Assembly: GCF_008124615.1 (NCBI RefSeq)
Contig: NZ_VNIB01000001.1
Coordinates: 248,001-312,000, forward strand
Source of the DNA: Geothermobacter ehrlichii
GTDB taxonomy: Bacteria; Desulfobacterota; Desulfuromonadia; Desulfuromonadales; Geothermobacteraceae
Direction: 5' to 3'
Length of the DNA: 64,000 nucleotides
Made by a program: the position numbers and the translations under genes. A model generated the notes under the pieces. The model searched no databases and was not told the DNA's origin. It was given only the letters and a program-made list of their open reading frames with translations. Below are positions 53,646-63,077 of the stretch, piece after piece. Every line of letters begins with the position of its first letter. Within the stretch, counting starts at the first letter, position 1.

Positions 53646-55028
53646 TCAGCCCACTTCGTTGTACTCCCTTTGCCGAAAGGTGACGCCCAGTTGCCTGGCC
53701 AAGGCGCGGCAGGCGTCGATGTCGATGCCGGGCAGGGTGACCGCGGTCGCCGTCACTTCCGGAATGCAGGCGGCGGCCTGGCGCAGAAACTCCTGCACGG
53801 CGGCGAACGCTTTCTCGCCGAATCTGGACTGGCACCACTGCTGGTAGGTCGCCGCGTCGGCGGCGTTGAGCGAAACCGAGATCGCGTCGACCAGTCCGGC
53901 AAGCTCGGGCAGGATGTTGCGCCCATGGACCAGGTTGGCCTGGCCGTCGGTGTTGATGCGGACCTTTACGCCGCGCTCTTTCAACCAGCAGGCCACTTCC
54001 CTGACCAGGTCGAGCCGCAACAGGGGCTCGCCATAGCCGCAGAAGACGACTTCGTCGTAGGCGGTCGGGTCGCCGATGGCGGCGACCACCTCGTCGAAGG
54101 TCGGTTCGCGGTCGAGTCGCAGCTGGTGCCCCTTGACCTGAAAATCCCTGAATTTAGCGCAGAAACGGCAGGCGTTGGTGCAGCGGTTGGTAATGTTGAG
54201 GTACAGGGAGTTGCGAATCGCGTAGGCGATGCGCGCCTTCTGGTCGACCTGGCCGATACCGAACAGCCGGTGGGCGTTGACGCTGGTGATGCGGGCGATA
54301 TCCTCCAGGCTCAGACCCTTGACCTCGGCGATGGTTTCGGCCGTCATGCGCATGTGGGCCGGCTCGTTGCGTCTGCCTCTGCAGGGCTGCGGGCTGAGGT
54401 AGGGACAGTCGGTTTCGATCAGCAGATGTTCGGTCGGGACCATGCGCGCCACCTCGCGCAAGGCCTCGTTTTTCGGATAGGTCACCGGACCGGCGAAGGA
54501 GATGTAGAAGCCGAGGTCGATGCAGGCCCGCGCCAGTGCCTGGTCGCCGCTGAAACAGTGCATCACCCCGCCGATACTGCCGGCGTCTTCCTCTTCGAGG
54601 ATGGCGATGACGTCCTCGTGCGCGTCGCGGTCGTGGACGATGACCGGCAGGCCCAGCTCCCTGGCCAGCCGCAGCTGCCGGCGGAAGGCACGGCGCTGGC
54701 TGTCGCGCGGTGACCGGTCGCGGTAGTAGTCGAGGCCGATTTCGCCGATGGCGACCACTCCCGGTTTTGCTGCCAGCTGGCGCAGGGTGGCGATGGCAGC
54801 GTCGTCCAGGGAGGCCGCGTCGTGCGGATGGATGCCGACGGCGGCGGAAAGCCGGCTGTTGTTTTCCGCCAGCCGGCAGTTGATGCGGGAACTTTCCAGG
54901 TCGCAGCCGATGGTGATGATGTGCTGGATGCCGTTGTCCGACGCGCGCTGCAGCACCTCGTTCAGATCGTCGCGGAACTGGCCGCTGTCGAGGTGGGCGT
55001 GGGTATCAATCAGCGGGGGCAGGGACAT
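53646..55028 (-). CDS. TatD family hydrolase / radical SAM fusion
   Basis: A 460-residue fusion. Residues 1-255 are a TatD metal-dependent nuclease (IDTHAHLD, GEIGLDYY, HDRDAHED, HCFSG, ETDCPYL). A short linker leads to a radical SAM domain with CTNACRFC near 295 as the cluster motif and VFCGYGEPLLR. TatD proteins are 3'-5' exonucleases or deacylases; the linked radical SAM part has no known substrate. ATG at 55028 is preferred; the frame to 55088 has no TatD homology. It lies 74 bases after metG, as yabD follows metS in Bacillus. Confidence 0.92.
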   Translation of the reverse strand: MSLPPLIDTHAHLDSGQFRDDLNEVLQRASDNGIQHIITIGCDLESSRINCRLAENNSRLSAAVGIHPHDAASLDDAAIATLRQLAAKPGVVAIGEIGLDYYRDRSPRDSQRRAFRRQLRLARELGLPVIVHDRDAHEDVIAILEEEDAGSIGGVMHCFSGDQALARACIDLGFYISFAGPVTYPKNEALREVARMVPTEHLLIETDCPYLSPQPCRGRRNEPAHMRMTAETIAEVKGLSLEDIARITSVNAHRLFGIGQVDQKARIAYAIRNSLYLNITNRCTNACRFCAKFRDFQVKGHQLRLDREPTFDEVVAAIGDPTAYDEVVFCGYGEPLLRLDLVREVACWLKERGVKVRINTDGQANLVHGRNILPELAGLVDAISVSLNAADAATYQQWCQSRFGEKAFAAVQEFLRQAAACIPEVTATAVTLPGIDIDACRALARQLGVTFRQREYNEVG

Positions 55029-55044
55029 GAACAACTCCGTCAAG

Positions 55045-55074
55045 AGGAAGGGGCGTCCTGCTTGCGACGCCCCT
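55045..55074 (-). other. Hairpin between metG and the TatD fusion
   Basis: AAGGGGCGTC and GACGCCCCTT form a stem in the 74-base gap. The T-tract on the minus strand is poor, so it may be a weak terminator or mRNA-stabilising hairpin rather than a full stop. Confidence 0.5.
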
Positions 55075-55102
55075 TCGGTCTGATGCATTACCTGGTTTCA
55101 GT

Positions 55103-56638
55103 CTAGTCGGTTTCGATGCGCGGGAACAAGGGGGGGGCCTTGACGATCGCCGTACCCGGCTCGAGCAGTCCCCAGCTGTCCCGTCCCTCGAGGGTCGTGT
55201 CGGCGGACTCGTCGCCCAGGGTCCTGAGGATGGTAGCTGCGGTGTCGGGCATGAAGGGCGCCAGCAGCAGGGCGACCAGCCGCTGCAGCTCCATCAGGTT
55301 GTACATGACGGTCCCCAGCCGCTGTCTCCGGTTTTCGTCCTTGGCCAGGGTCCAGGGCGTGGTTTCGTCGATGTATTTGTTGCCGGCGCTGATCAGCTCC
55401 CAGATGGCGATCAGCGCCTTGTTGAAGGCGAGATCGTTCATGTGCCGGTCGACATCGGCGATGACCGCCGGCACTGTCTGCTCCACCAGCTTGCGGTCGA
55501 TCTGTTCGGGAGCTTCCGGGGCGGGGAGGGTGCCGCCGAAGTACTTGTGCACCATCGAGGTGGTGCGGCTGAGCAGGTTGCCCAGATCGTTGGCCAGATC
55601 GGAATTGATGCGGTGTATCAGGGCGGCGTGGGAGAAGTCGCCGTCCAGTCCGAAGGGCACCTCGCGCAGCAGGAAATAGCGGATGGGGTCGACGCCGTAC
55701 TTGTCGACCAGCATGTTCGGCTCGACAACGTTGCGCAGGCTCTTGCTCATCTTCTGCCCCTCGACCGTCCACCAGCCGTGGGCGAAGACCTTCTTCGGCA
55801 GCGGCACCCCTGCCGCCAGCAGGAAGGTGGGCCAGTAGACGGTATGGAAGCGGAGGATGTCCTTGCCGATGACATGGACGTCGACCGGCCAGAAGCGGGC
55901 GAAATTGCCGTCGGGGTCGTCCGGATAGCCGATGGCGGTGATGTAGTTGGTCAGGGCGTCGAACCAGACGTAGATGACATGCCGGTCGTTGCCGGGGACG
56001 GGGATGCCCCAGCTGAAGGTGGTGCGGGAGATCGAAAGGTCGCGCAGTCCCTCCTTGATGAAGCTGATGATTTCGTTGCGCCGGGTCCTGGGCTGGATGA
56101 AGTCGGGATGCTTTTCGATGTGCTCCAGCAGGGCGTCCTGGTATTTGCTCATGCGGAAGAAGTACGATTCTTCCTTCAGCTTTTCCGTCGGCCGGCCGCA
56201 GTCCGGGCAGTTACCGTCAATCAGTTGGGTTTCGGTCCAGAAGGTTTCGCAGGGGGTGCAGTACCAGTCCTCGTATTCGCCGAGGTAGATGTCGCCCTTG
56301 GCCTTGATGATCTCGAAAAGGCGCCGCACGCCCTTCTTGTGCCGTTCCTGGGAGGTGCGGATGAAGTCGGTGTTGGCGATGTTCAGTTTTTCCCACAGGC
56401 TCTGGAACCGCTGCATGACGCGGTCGGCCAGTTCGAGCGGGGTTTCGCCCTGGGCGATGGCCGCCTTCTCCACCTTCTGGCCGTGCTCGTCGGTTCCGGT
56501 CAGGTAGAAGACCTGGTAGCCGCGGGCCTTCTTGTAGCGGGCGAGCACGTCGCAGGCGACGGTGGTGTAGGCGTGACCGATGTGGGGGACATCATTCACG
56601 TAGTAGATCGGTGTCGTGATGTAGAAGGTCTTTTCCAT
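55103..56638 (-). CDS. metG: Methionyl-tRNA synthetase
   Basis: A 511-residue class I synthetase: HIGHAYT near residue 17, zinc knuckle CTPCETFW...CPDC and KMSKS near 300. It ends without the C-terminal tRNA-binding (EMAP-like) domain present in longer MetG. ATG at 56638 follows a GGGAG box about 11 bases upstream; a frame four codons longer also exists. It is part of the holB-ricT-metG-tatD block. Confidence 0.97.
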   Translation of the reverse strand: MEKTFYITTPIYYVNDVPHIGHAYTTVACDVLARYKKARGYQVFYLTGTDEHGQKVEKAAIAQGETPLELADRVMQRFQSLWEKLNIANTDFIRTSQERHKKGVRRLFEIIKAKGDIYLGEYEDWYCTPCETFWTETQLIDGNCPDCGRPTEKLKEESYFFRMSKYQDALLEHIEKHPDFIQPRTRRNEIISFIKEGLRDLSISRTTFSWGIPVPGNDRHVIYVWFDALTNYITAIGYPDDPDGNFARFWPVDVHVIGKDILRFHTVYWPTFLLAAGVPLPKKVFAHGWWTVEGQKMSKSLRNVVEPNMLVDKYGVDPIRYFLLREVPFGLDGDFSHAALIHRINSDLANDLGNLLSRTTSMVHKYFGGTLPAPEAPEQIDRKLVEQTVPAVIADVDRHMNDLAFNKALIAIWELISAGNKYIDETTPWTLAKDENRRQRLGTVMYNLMELQRLVALLLAPFMPDTAATILRTLGDESADTTLEGRDSWGLLEPGTAIVKAPPLFPRIETD

Positions 56639-56653
56639 GAGAATCGTCACTCC

Positions 56654-57772
56654 CTATTCGCTGGCCTTCGGCTGGCGGCGTCTGCGACGGCTTCGCCGCC
56701 TCGGTTTTTTCTTGTTGTCGCCTTCGCTGCGGACGGTATTGCGGCTTTCGTCGCTCTCCGGCGTCTGCGGCTGTCGGGGCGCGGCCTGCTTGGCCTGCGT
56801 TTCCGGGGGGTCGCCGCCGTCTGTCTTCTTCTTGCGCTTGCGCGGCCGCCGCCGGCGCTTCGGTTTGTCGCCTCCGTCCGTCTCCTCCGGCTGCTTGCGC
56901 GATGTTTCGCCGGGGGAGGGGGCGGACTCCGGCGCCTGTTCCCTGGTCTGGGCGGCCTGCGGCTGCGGCGCGGTGATCTCTCCCTTTTCGAACTGTTCGG
57001 CGGTCAGCTTGATCCGCTGGCCGTCCGGCATGGCCAGGGTCATTTCGCGGCGCAGGATGTTGACGTCGATCACCTGCACCCGCTGGCCGTTGAATTCGAT
57101 CTTCTTGCCGCACTTGGGCAGCCCCTTGCGATGTTCGCAATAGGTTTCGAATTCGTAGGAAAGGCAGCAGAGCAACCGGCCGCACTGGCCGGAAATCTTG
57201 TTCGGGTTCAGGGCCAGCCCCTGCTCCTTGGCCATCTTGACCGACACCGGGGCGAATTCGGTCAGAAATGTGCAGCAGCACAGTTCGCGGCCGCAGACGC
57301 CGAGACCGCCGACCAGCTTGGCCTCGTCGCGAACGCCGATCTGGCGCATCTCGATGCGGGTGTGGAAATGATGGGCGAGATCCTTGACCAGCTCGCGAAA
57401 ATCGACCCGGCCGTCGGCGGTGAAAAAGAAGATGATTTTCGAACCGTCGAACTGGTATTCCGCCTTGACCAGTTTCATCGGCATCTGCCGCTCTTCGATA
57501 CGGCGCAGGCAGAACCTGTAGGCCTCGTCTTCGCGGGCAGCGTTGACTTCGGCCATTTTCAGATCCTCTTCGGTGGCCAGGCGGATAATGTTTTTCAGCT
57601 CCTTGGGCGATTCGCTTTCCTCGACCTCCCTGACCGGCAGAACGACGGTACCCAGGGCCCGGCCGCGGTCCGTCTCGACCACGACCCGGTCACCGACGGC
57701 GAGCTCGAACTGCTGGGCGTTGAAATCGTAGCGTTTGCCGGCAGGGCGAAACTTTATGGTGACAACACGCAT
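56654..57772 (-). CDS. ricT: PSP1 domain regulatory protein (RicT/YaaT) with long basic tail
   Basis: A 372-residue protein. Residues 1-265 are the conserved PSP1/RicT region with the cysteine-rich CGRELCCCTF and CGRLLCCLSYEFETYCEHRKGLPKCG segments. In Bacillus RicT works with RicA and RicF, binds Fe-S clusters and affects RNase Y processing. Residues 280-372 are an unusual tail of Lys/Arg clusters alternating with acidic, Pro and Gln stretches, suited to RNA binding. Position next to holB matches Bacillus, although no RicA/RicF genes are seen here. Confidence 0.88.
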   Translation of the reverse strand: MRVVTIKFRPAGKRYDFNAQQFELAVGDRVVVETDRGRALGTVVLPVREVEESESPKELKNIIRLATEEDLKMAEVNAAREDEAYRFCLRRIEERQMPMKLVKAEYQFDGSKIIFFFTADGRVDFRELVKDLAHHFHTRIEMRQIGVRDEAKLVGGLGVCGRELCCCTFLTEFAPVSVKMAKEQGLALNPNKISGQCGRLLCCLSYEFETYCEHRKGLPKCGKKIEFNGQRVQVIDVNILRREMTLAMPDGQRIKLTAEQFEKGEITAPQPQAAQTREQAPESAPSPGETSRKQPEETDGGDKPKRRRRPRKRKKKTDGGDPPETQAKQAAPRQPQTPESDESRNTVRSEGDNKKKPRRRSRRRRRQPKASE

Positions 57773-57796
57773 GTCTTTAGTGTCTTTCCTTCCTTC

Positions 57797-58765
57797 TTAT
57801 GCCGCCAGCTTCTGGATCAGAACGTTCATGGCCAGGTGACGATTGATGTTGCGTTCGAGCTGGCTGCGGGCTTCGACCAGGGCCGTCAGCTTGTCCAGCA
57901 GCCCCTGCAGAGATTCGCGACGGGCCATCGCGTCGATTTCGTCCAGGTGGTCGAGATTGACGATTTCCTCCTCGGGCCGACCGAGACGGCGGTGGAGTAC
58001 GTCGCGCAAAAACGACTGAACGATTTCGAGAATGTCGTCGAGCTCGTCCTTTCTGGCGTCCAGATATTCGGCCAGTTTCAGCCGCTCCAGGGCGTCGGTC
58101 ATGTTGCCGGACGTCAGACGTTGCAGAGCTTCCCGGCGCAGGGCCTCGAAGGCTTCCCGGTTGCGGCCGAAGGCCCTGGTGAAACTGCCGTCCGACAGGG
58201 CGGCGTGAATGTGGGCCTCGGTTTCGTCCAGCCCGAGCTTGTCGACGAGAACATCGCGGATCTGTTCCCGGGAGAGCCGGCGGAACGGCAGCCGCTGGCA
58301 GCGGGAGCGGATGGTCGTCAGCAGCCGTTCGGGCCGGGAGGCCAGCAGGATCAGCATCGCTTCACCGGGTGGCTCCTCGAGGGTTTTCAGCAGGGCGTTG
58401 CCGGCGGCCGGGTTGAGGGTGTCCGCCTGGTCGATGATGCAGATCTTCTTTGTTCCTTCCAGCGGACGGTAGGCCAGTTCCCGCTGCAACTCGCGGATCT
58501 GGTCGATCTTGACGCCCGCGCCCGCCGGTTCGACCATGTGCAGATCGGGATGGTTGTTGTGGTCGACCTTGCGGCAGGCGGAGCAGGTTCCGCAACCCGT
58601 CTTTCTGTGACAGTAGACGGCTCTGGCGACAGCCAGGGCGACCAGCTTCTTTCCGACTCCCTCCGGCCCTTCGAACAGATAGGCGTGCGCCAGCCTGCCG
58701 GAGGCAATGGCGCGGCGAAGAATGTCTTTCTGGCGGTTGTGGCCAATGATCTGGTCGAAGGTCAT
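57797..58765 (-). CDS. holB: DNA polymerase III delta prime subunit
   Basis: A 322-residue clamp-loader subunit: FDQIIGHNRQKDILRRAI at the start, P-loop EGPEGVGKK, zinc cysteines CHRKTGCGTCSAC, and KKICIIDQADTLNPAAGNALLKTLEEP. It helps load the sliding clamp. ATG at 58765 (MTFDQI) gives the usual N-terminus; an upstream frame to 58828 overlaps the promoter region of rnc and is rejected. Confidence 0.95.
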   Translation of the reverse strand: MTFDQIIGHNRQKDILRRAIASGRLAHAYLFEGPEGVGKKLVALAVARAVYCHRKTGCGTCSACRKVDHNNHPDLHMVEPAGAGVKIDQIRELQRELAYRPLEGTKKICIIDQADTLNPAAGNALLKTLEEPPGEAMLILLASRPERLLTTIRSRCQRLPFRRLSREQIRDVLVDKLGLDETEAHIHAALSDGSFTRAFGRNREAFEALRREALQRLTSGNMTDALERLKLAEYLDARKDELDDILEIVQSFLRDVLHRRLGRPEEEIVNLDHLDEIDAMARRESLQGLLDKLTALVEARSQLERNINRHLAMNVLIQKLAA

Positions 58766-58900
58766 GTCGAAGTCTGTATCCCTGACCCTTCGCCGTGCGC
58801 ACGTGCGATGCGAAAAGGGCGCGAACAATCAGTCGGATAACGGAATGGAACATTATAGAAAACCGCCCGGCAAAGAATCAAGCAGAAAGCCCGGGCGGCG

Positions 58901-58929
58901 TTGCCAGCGGGAGGCAAAAGGGCTATACT
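58901..58929 (+). promoter_or_regulatory. Candidate sigma70 promoter for rnc
   Basis: TTGCCA (58901-58906), a 17-base spacer, TATACT (58924-58929), about 40 bases before the rnc start. An inverted repeat CCGCCCGG/CCCGGGCGG (58863-58898) lies just upstream, in the holB-rnc gap. Confidence 0.7.
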
Positions 58930-58970
58930 TCCCCCCGCCCGGCGGGGATATCGACACAAGCGCAAGAGGG

Positions 58971-59675
58971 ATGTTCTTGATCAGCGACAATCTGGAAGGT
59001 TTTCAGCAGCGTCTCGGCTACGTTTTTCGTGACGAGGGACTTCTCGTCAAGGCTCTGACCCACAAGTCGTACGCCAACGAGCATCGGGAAGAGGGCGCGA
59101 TGGACAATGAGCGCCTCGAGTTTCTCGGCGATGCCGTTCTCGATCTGGCGGTCAGCCAGATCATCTTTCACCGGCAGCCGCGTCTGGCCGAGGGGGAAAT
59201 GACCCGTGTCAGGGCCGAAGTGGTCAGCGAAAGGAGTCTTGCCGCTGTCGCCCGCAGACTGGGGATCGGCGAGCATATCCGGCTCGGCCGCGGCGAAGAG
59301 CTGACCGGCGGCCGGGAGAAGGACAGCCTGCTAGCCGATGCCGTCGAGGCGGTTCTCGGCGCGATCTTTCTCGATGGCGGCTTCGACCACGCCGACCGGG
59401 CGGTGCGCCGCTGGATGGCCGGACAGATCCTGGAGGCCTCGAAGGAGAAGAGCGGTCTCGACGCCAAGACCCGTTTGCAGGAGCTGCTGCAGGCCAGGGA
59501 GGGGCGTCTGCCCCGCTATGTTCTCAAGGGCACCGAGGGGCCGGACCACGCCCGCCTCTACCATGTCGAGGTGCAGTTTGACGGCGAGCCGATTGGGGAG
59601 GGGCGGGGGCGCACCAAGAAGCAGGCCGAGCAGCGGGCCGCCAGGCAGGCCCTGGAGAAGCTGGCCGACGCCTAG
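58971..59675 (+). CDS. rnc: Ribonuclease III
   Basis: A 234-residue RNase III. The catalytic NERLEFLGDAVLDLAVS is complete, DAVEAVLGAIFLDGG holds the second acidic pair, and the C-terminal dsRNA-binding domain (DAKTRLQELLQ to KKQAEQRAARQALEKL) is present. It processes rRNA and mRNA duplexes. An AAGAGGG box directly abuts ATG 58971, so TTG 58977 is an alternative start six bases after it. Confidence 0.96.
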   Translation: MFLISDNLEGFQQRLGYVFRDEGLLVKALTHKSYANEHREEGAMDNERLEFLGDAVLDLAVSQIIFHRQPRLAEGEMTRVRAEVVSERSLAAVARRLGIGEHIRLGRGEELTGGREKDSLLADAVEAVLGAIFLDGGFDHADRAVRRWMAGQILEASKEKSGLDAKTRLQELLQAREGRLPRYVLKGTEGPDHARLYHVEVQFDGEPIGEGRGRTKKQAEQRAARQALEKLADA

Positions 59676-60677
59676 GTGAAGATCTACCCGTTTTTCATCC
59701 CGGGGCAGGGCTGCCCCTCGCGTTGCGTCTACTGTCGGCAGGAGCTCTTTGCCGGCGCTGGCGCGCCGCCTTCTCCGGCAGAGGTCGCCGCCACCCTGGA
59801 GCGCTGGCTTCCGCGGCGGGGAGAGGGAGAAATCGCCTATTTCGGCGGCAGCTTCAGCCTGTTGCCGCCGGAAAGACAGCAGGCCTACCTGGAGGTCGCC
59901 GCCGCCTTTGTCGACGCCGGCCGGTGCTCCGGCATCAGGATCTCGACGCACCCGCTGGGACTCGGGGCGGAAACCCTCCGCCTTCTTCGCCGATTCCGGG
60001 TGACCACGGTTGAAGTCGGCTGCCAGAGTTTCGACGATGAGGTGCTGAGGCAGGCGAGGCGTGGTCATGATGCCGCGACTGCCATCGACGGGCTTTCCCG
60101 TCTTGGCCGCTCTGGTTTCAGGGTCGGTGTGCAGCTCATGCCGGGGCTGCCGGGCGGCAGTTCGGCGGAGGCGCTCGATTCTCTGCGCACGGCGCTCGAT
60201 TTGCCGGTGGATTTCTTTCGCTTCTATCCGACGGTGGTGCTTCCCGGCACGCCGCTGGCGCAGCGGTGGCGGCAGGGAGAGTACCGCCCCTGGGATCTGG
60301 ACGAGGCGGTCGACTGCTGTGCCCGCATGTACCTGCTCTGCCTGCGGGCGGGGGTTCCGGTCATCCGCATGGGGGTGCCGCCGCTCGATCTCTCTCCTCT
60401 TGCCGGTCCTTGGCATCCGGCCTTCGGGCAGCTGGTCAAAAGCCGCCTGTGGTACCATGTTCTGGCGGCGGTGCTGCCCCGGCACGCCGAACGGCAGGTC
60501 GCCGTCAGCCCGGACGAGCTGAGTGACGCTCAGGGGCATGGCAGAAGCAATCTGAGCGCCCTGGAGCGACGTTGCGGATTGTGGCGCCTGGTGACGGATG
60601 CGGCGGTGCCGGCCGGCCGTTTCCGGATCGGGTCGCGTATTTACAACCTTGCAGACGTGGAGACGGACTGGTCATGA
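59676..60677 (+). CDS. Radical SAM protein, Elp3-like N-terminal type
   Basis: A 333-residue radical SAM enzyme: CPSRCVYC near residue 13 is the cluster motif, YFGGSFSLLP and TVEVGCQSFDDEVL resemble Elp3 and coproporphyrinogen-oxidase-like families. There is no acetyltransferase domain, so it is not a full Elp3. The substrate is unknown. The GTG start directly follows the rnc stop, and the stop overlaps the era start, placing it in the rnc-era operon where it recurs in related bacteria. Confidence 0.87.
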   Translation: MKIYPFFIPGQGCPSRCVYCRQELFAGAGAPPSPAEVAATLERWLPRRGEGEIAYFGGSFSLLPPERQQAYLEVAAAFVDAGRCSGIRISTHPLGLGAETLRLLRRFRVTTVEVGCQSFDDEVLRQARRGHDAATAIDGLSRLGRSGFRVGVQLMPGLPGGSSAEALDSLRTALDLPVDFFRFYPTVVLPGTPLAQRWRQGEYRPWDLDEAVDCCARMYLLCLRAGVPVIRMGVPPLDLSPLAGPWHPAFGQLVKSRLWYHVLAAVLPRHAERQVAVSPDELSDAQGHGRSNLSALERRCGLWRLVTDAAVPAGRFRIGSRIYNLADVETDWS

Positions 60678-61579
60678 ACGAATATGATAGCGGGGGCTTT
60701 CGCAGTGGTTTTGCCGCCCTGGTCGGCAGGCCAAATGTCGGCAAGTCGACCCTGCTCAATCGCATCCTCGGCCAGAAGATCGCCATCACCTCGCCGAAGC
60801 CGCAGACCACCCGCAACCGGATACTGGGCATTCACCACATGCCGCAGGCCCAGATCCTGTTTCTCGACACGCCGGGGGTGCATCGTTCCTTCGGCAACAA
60901 GCTCAACCGCTACATGGTGGAGCAGGCGCTGTCGGCGCTGGATGAGGTCGATGTGGTGCTGCTGCTGGTCGAGGCGGACCGGCCGGCAGAACTCGAGCCG
61001 CAGATCCGCCGTTCACTCGAAACGGCGAAAAAGCCGGTGCTGCTGGTTCTGAACAAGATCGACCGGGTGGCGCCGCCGGAGCTGCTTCTGCTGATCGACG
61101 ACTGGCAAAAGCTTTATTCCTTCGCCGAGATCGTCCCCGTCTCAGCCCTGACCGGGGAGAATGTCGACCGGCTGGTTTCGGTGGTGACCGGCTATCTGCC
61201 GGAAGGGCCGCCGCTCTATCCCGAGGACATGGTGACCGATCTGCCCGAGCGGTTTCTGGTGGCCGAGATGGTCCGTGAACAGGTGCTGAAGAAGCTTCAG
61301 CAGGAGATTCCTTATGGCGTCGCGGTACGGGTCGAAAGCTTTGAGGAAGAGCCCGACCGCGACCTGGTCGTCATTCACGCCGTCATCCACGTGGAGCGGG
61401 ATTCGCACAAGCGGATCGTTGTCGGCAAGGGCGGGGCGATGATTCGCGAAATCGGCCGCAACGCCCGTCGGGACATCGAGCGGCTGCTGGGGACCAGGGT
61501 CTTTCTGCAGCTTTTCGTCCGGGTTGACCGGAACTGGACGCAGTCGGACCGGTTGTTGCGCGAATTCGGGTACGAATGA
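60674..61579 (+). CDS. era: GTPase Era
   Basis: A 301-residue GTPase for 30S subunit maturation. P-loop GRPNVGKSTLLN, switch KPQTTRNR, DTPG and NKID are intact, and the C-terminal KH domain has IVGKGGAMIREIGRNARRDIERL. ATG 60674 overlaps the radical SAM stop (ATGA). Confidence 0.97.
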   Translation: MNEYDSGGFRSGFAALVGRPNVGKSTLLNRILGQKIAITSPKPQTTRNRILGIHHMPQAQILFLDTPGVHRSFGNKLNRYMVEQALSALDEVDVVLLLVEADRPAELEPQIRRSLETAKKPVLLVLNKIDRVAPPELLLLIDDWQKLYSFAEIVPVSALTGENVDRLVSVVTGYLPEGPPLYPEDMVTDLPERFLVAEMVREQVLKKLQQEIPYGVAVRVESFEEEPDRDLVVIHAVIHVERDSHKRIVVGKGGAMIREIGRNARRDIERLLGTRVFLQLFVRVDRNWTQSDRLLREFGYE

Positions 61580-61631
61580 AGAATCAGCCAGCCGCAAGTC
61601 GTTAGCTGTAAAACACTGGAGTTCTTTTCGC

Positions 61632-62945
61632 ATGTTGCCTGTTGTTGCCATCGTTGGCCGGCCGAATGTCGGCAAATCGACCCTGTTCAATCGTCTGCTC
61701 GGCAAGCGCAAGGCGATTGTCGAGGATATTCCCGGGGTGACCCGCGACCGCAACTATGCCCGCGTCGACCGGTTTGGCCGCCCCTTCCTGCTGGTCGATA
61801 CCGGCGGTTTCGAACCGGCCAGCGAGGACCGGCTGCTGGCCCAGATGCGCGAACAGTCGCAGCTGGCCATCGAGGAGGCCGATATCATCCTGCTGGTGCT
61901 TGACGGCAAGGAGGGGCTGACACCTTCCGATGTCGAGGTGGTCGAGCTGCTGCGGCGCCACGACAAGCCGCTGCTCTGTCTGGTCAACAAGATCGACGGC
62001 CCCAGGGACGAGGCCAACACGGCCGAGTTCTATGCCCTGGGGCTGGACGAGATCCTGCCGCTGTCCGCCGCCCATGGTCATGGCGTCTCCGATCTGATCG
62101 TCCGGCTGGAGGAGCTTTTGCCGCCGGTCCGCGAAAGGGAGCGCGCCGGGGACGAAACCCGCCTCGCCATCATCGGTCGCCCCAATGTCGGCAAGAGCTC
62201 GCTGGTCAACCGCATTCTCGGCTACGAGCGGGTCGTCGCCAACCCGATCGCCGGCACCACGCGGGACTCGGTCGACACTCCTTTCACCTACAACCACCGC
62301 AGCTATCTGATGATCGACACCGCCGGCATCCGGCGCAAGGGGCGCGTCAGCCAGAAGCTGGAAAAATTCAGCGTCATTCAGGCGCTCAAGGCGATGGAAC
62401 GCGCCCATGTCGTGCTGGTGGTTATCGATGCGGCCGAGGGGGTGACCGACCAGGATCTCACCGTTGCCGGCTATGCCGAGGAGAAGGGGCGGGCGGTGAT
62501 GCTGGTGGTCAACAAGTGGGATCTGGTAGAGAAGGATCACACCACCATGGGCAGCTACGTCAAGGATCTGCGCGCCCGCTTCAAGTTTCTGCCCCATGCG
62601 CCGGTTCTGTTCGTTTCGGCGCTGACCGGACAGCGCGTCGCCAAAATCATGGCCGAGGTTGAGAAACTGGCCGATGAGTTCAACAGGCGGCTGCCGACAT
62701 CGGCCCTCAACAAGGTGCTGCGCGAAGCGGTCGAGGCGCACCAGCCGAGCATGTTTCGGGGCAAGCGGCTGAAGTTCTTCTATGCCACCCAGACGGCGGT
62801 CAGGCCGCCGACCATCACCGTCTTCGTCAGCCGGGCCGATGGTGTCCATTTCAGCTACCAGCGCTACCTGGCCAACAGATTCCGTGAAGCGCTCGGTCTG
62901 ACCGGTTCTCCGTTGCGGGTGCGTTATCAGAGCCGCGAACATTGA
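61632..62945 (+). CDS. der: GTPase Der (EngA)
   Basis: A 437-residue tandem GTPase for 50S assembly. The first domain has GRPNVGKSTLFN, DTGGF and NKID; the second has GRPNVGKSSLVN, DTAGIRRKG and NKWD. A KH-like domain closes the protein. ATG 61632 gives the standard N-terminus; a frame extension from 61524 overlaps era and is rejected. Confidence 0.97.
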   Translation: MLPVVAIVGRPNVGKSTLFNRLLGKRKAIVEDIPGVTRDRNYARVDRFGRPFLLVDTGGFEPASEDRLLAQMREQSQLAIEEADIILLVLDGKEGLTPSDVEVVELLRRHDKPLLCLVNKIDGPRDEANTAEFYALGLDEILPLSAAHGHGVSDLIVRLEELLPPVRERERAGDETRLAIIGRPNVGKSSLVNRILGYERVVANPIAGTTRDSVDTPFTYNHRSYLMIDTAGIRRKGRVSQKLEKFSVIQALKAMERAHVVLVVIDAAEGVTDQDLTVAGYAEEKGRAVMLVVNKWDLVEKDHTTMGSYVKDLRARFKFLPHAPVLFVSALTGQRVAKIMAEVEKLADEFNRRLPTSALNKVLREAVEAHQPSMFRGKRLKFFYATQTAVRPPTITVFVSRADGVHFSYQRYLANRFREALGLTGSPLRVRYQSREH

Positions 62946-63077
62946 CGGAGAAAGCGCCGGTGAATGTGCTTTACTTGTCGCCAAGGCTGGGATATATTTA
63001 TTTTCATTTAAATTTTCGCCCCTTATGGCGTTTTCCGGGGGATTCCCTCTGCCGGTTTCTGCAAAGGCTGATTGTCC

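Noticed and set aside
55442-58840. A 1132-codon open frame on the plus strand
   Set aside because: It runs antisense across metG, ricT and holB, all of which are recognised genes. The product shows no domain and a shadow-like composition.
62946-63077. Promoter in the AT-rich gap before the DUF4388 gene
   Set aside because: TTGTCG and TATATT are present, but only 12 bases apart, too close for sigma70; I could not settle on another pair.
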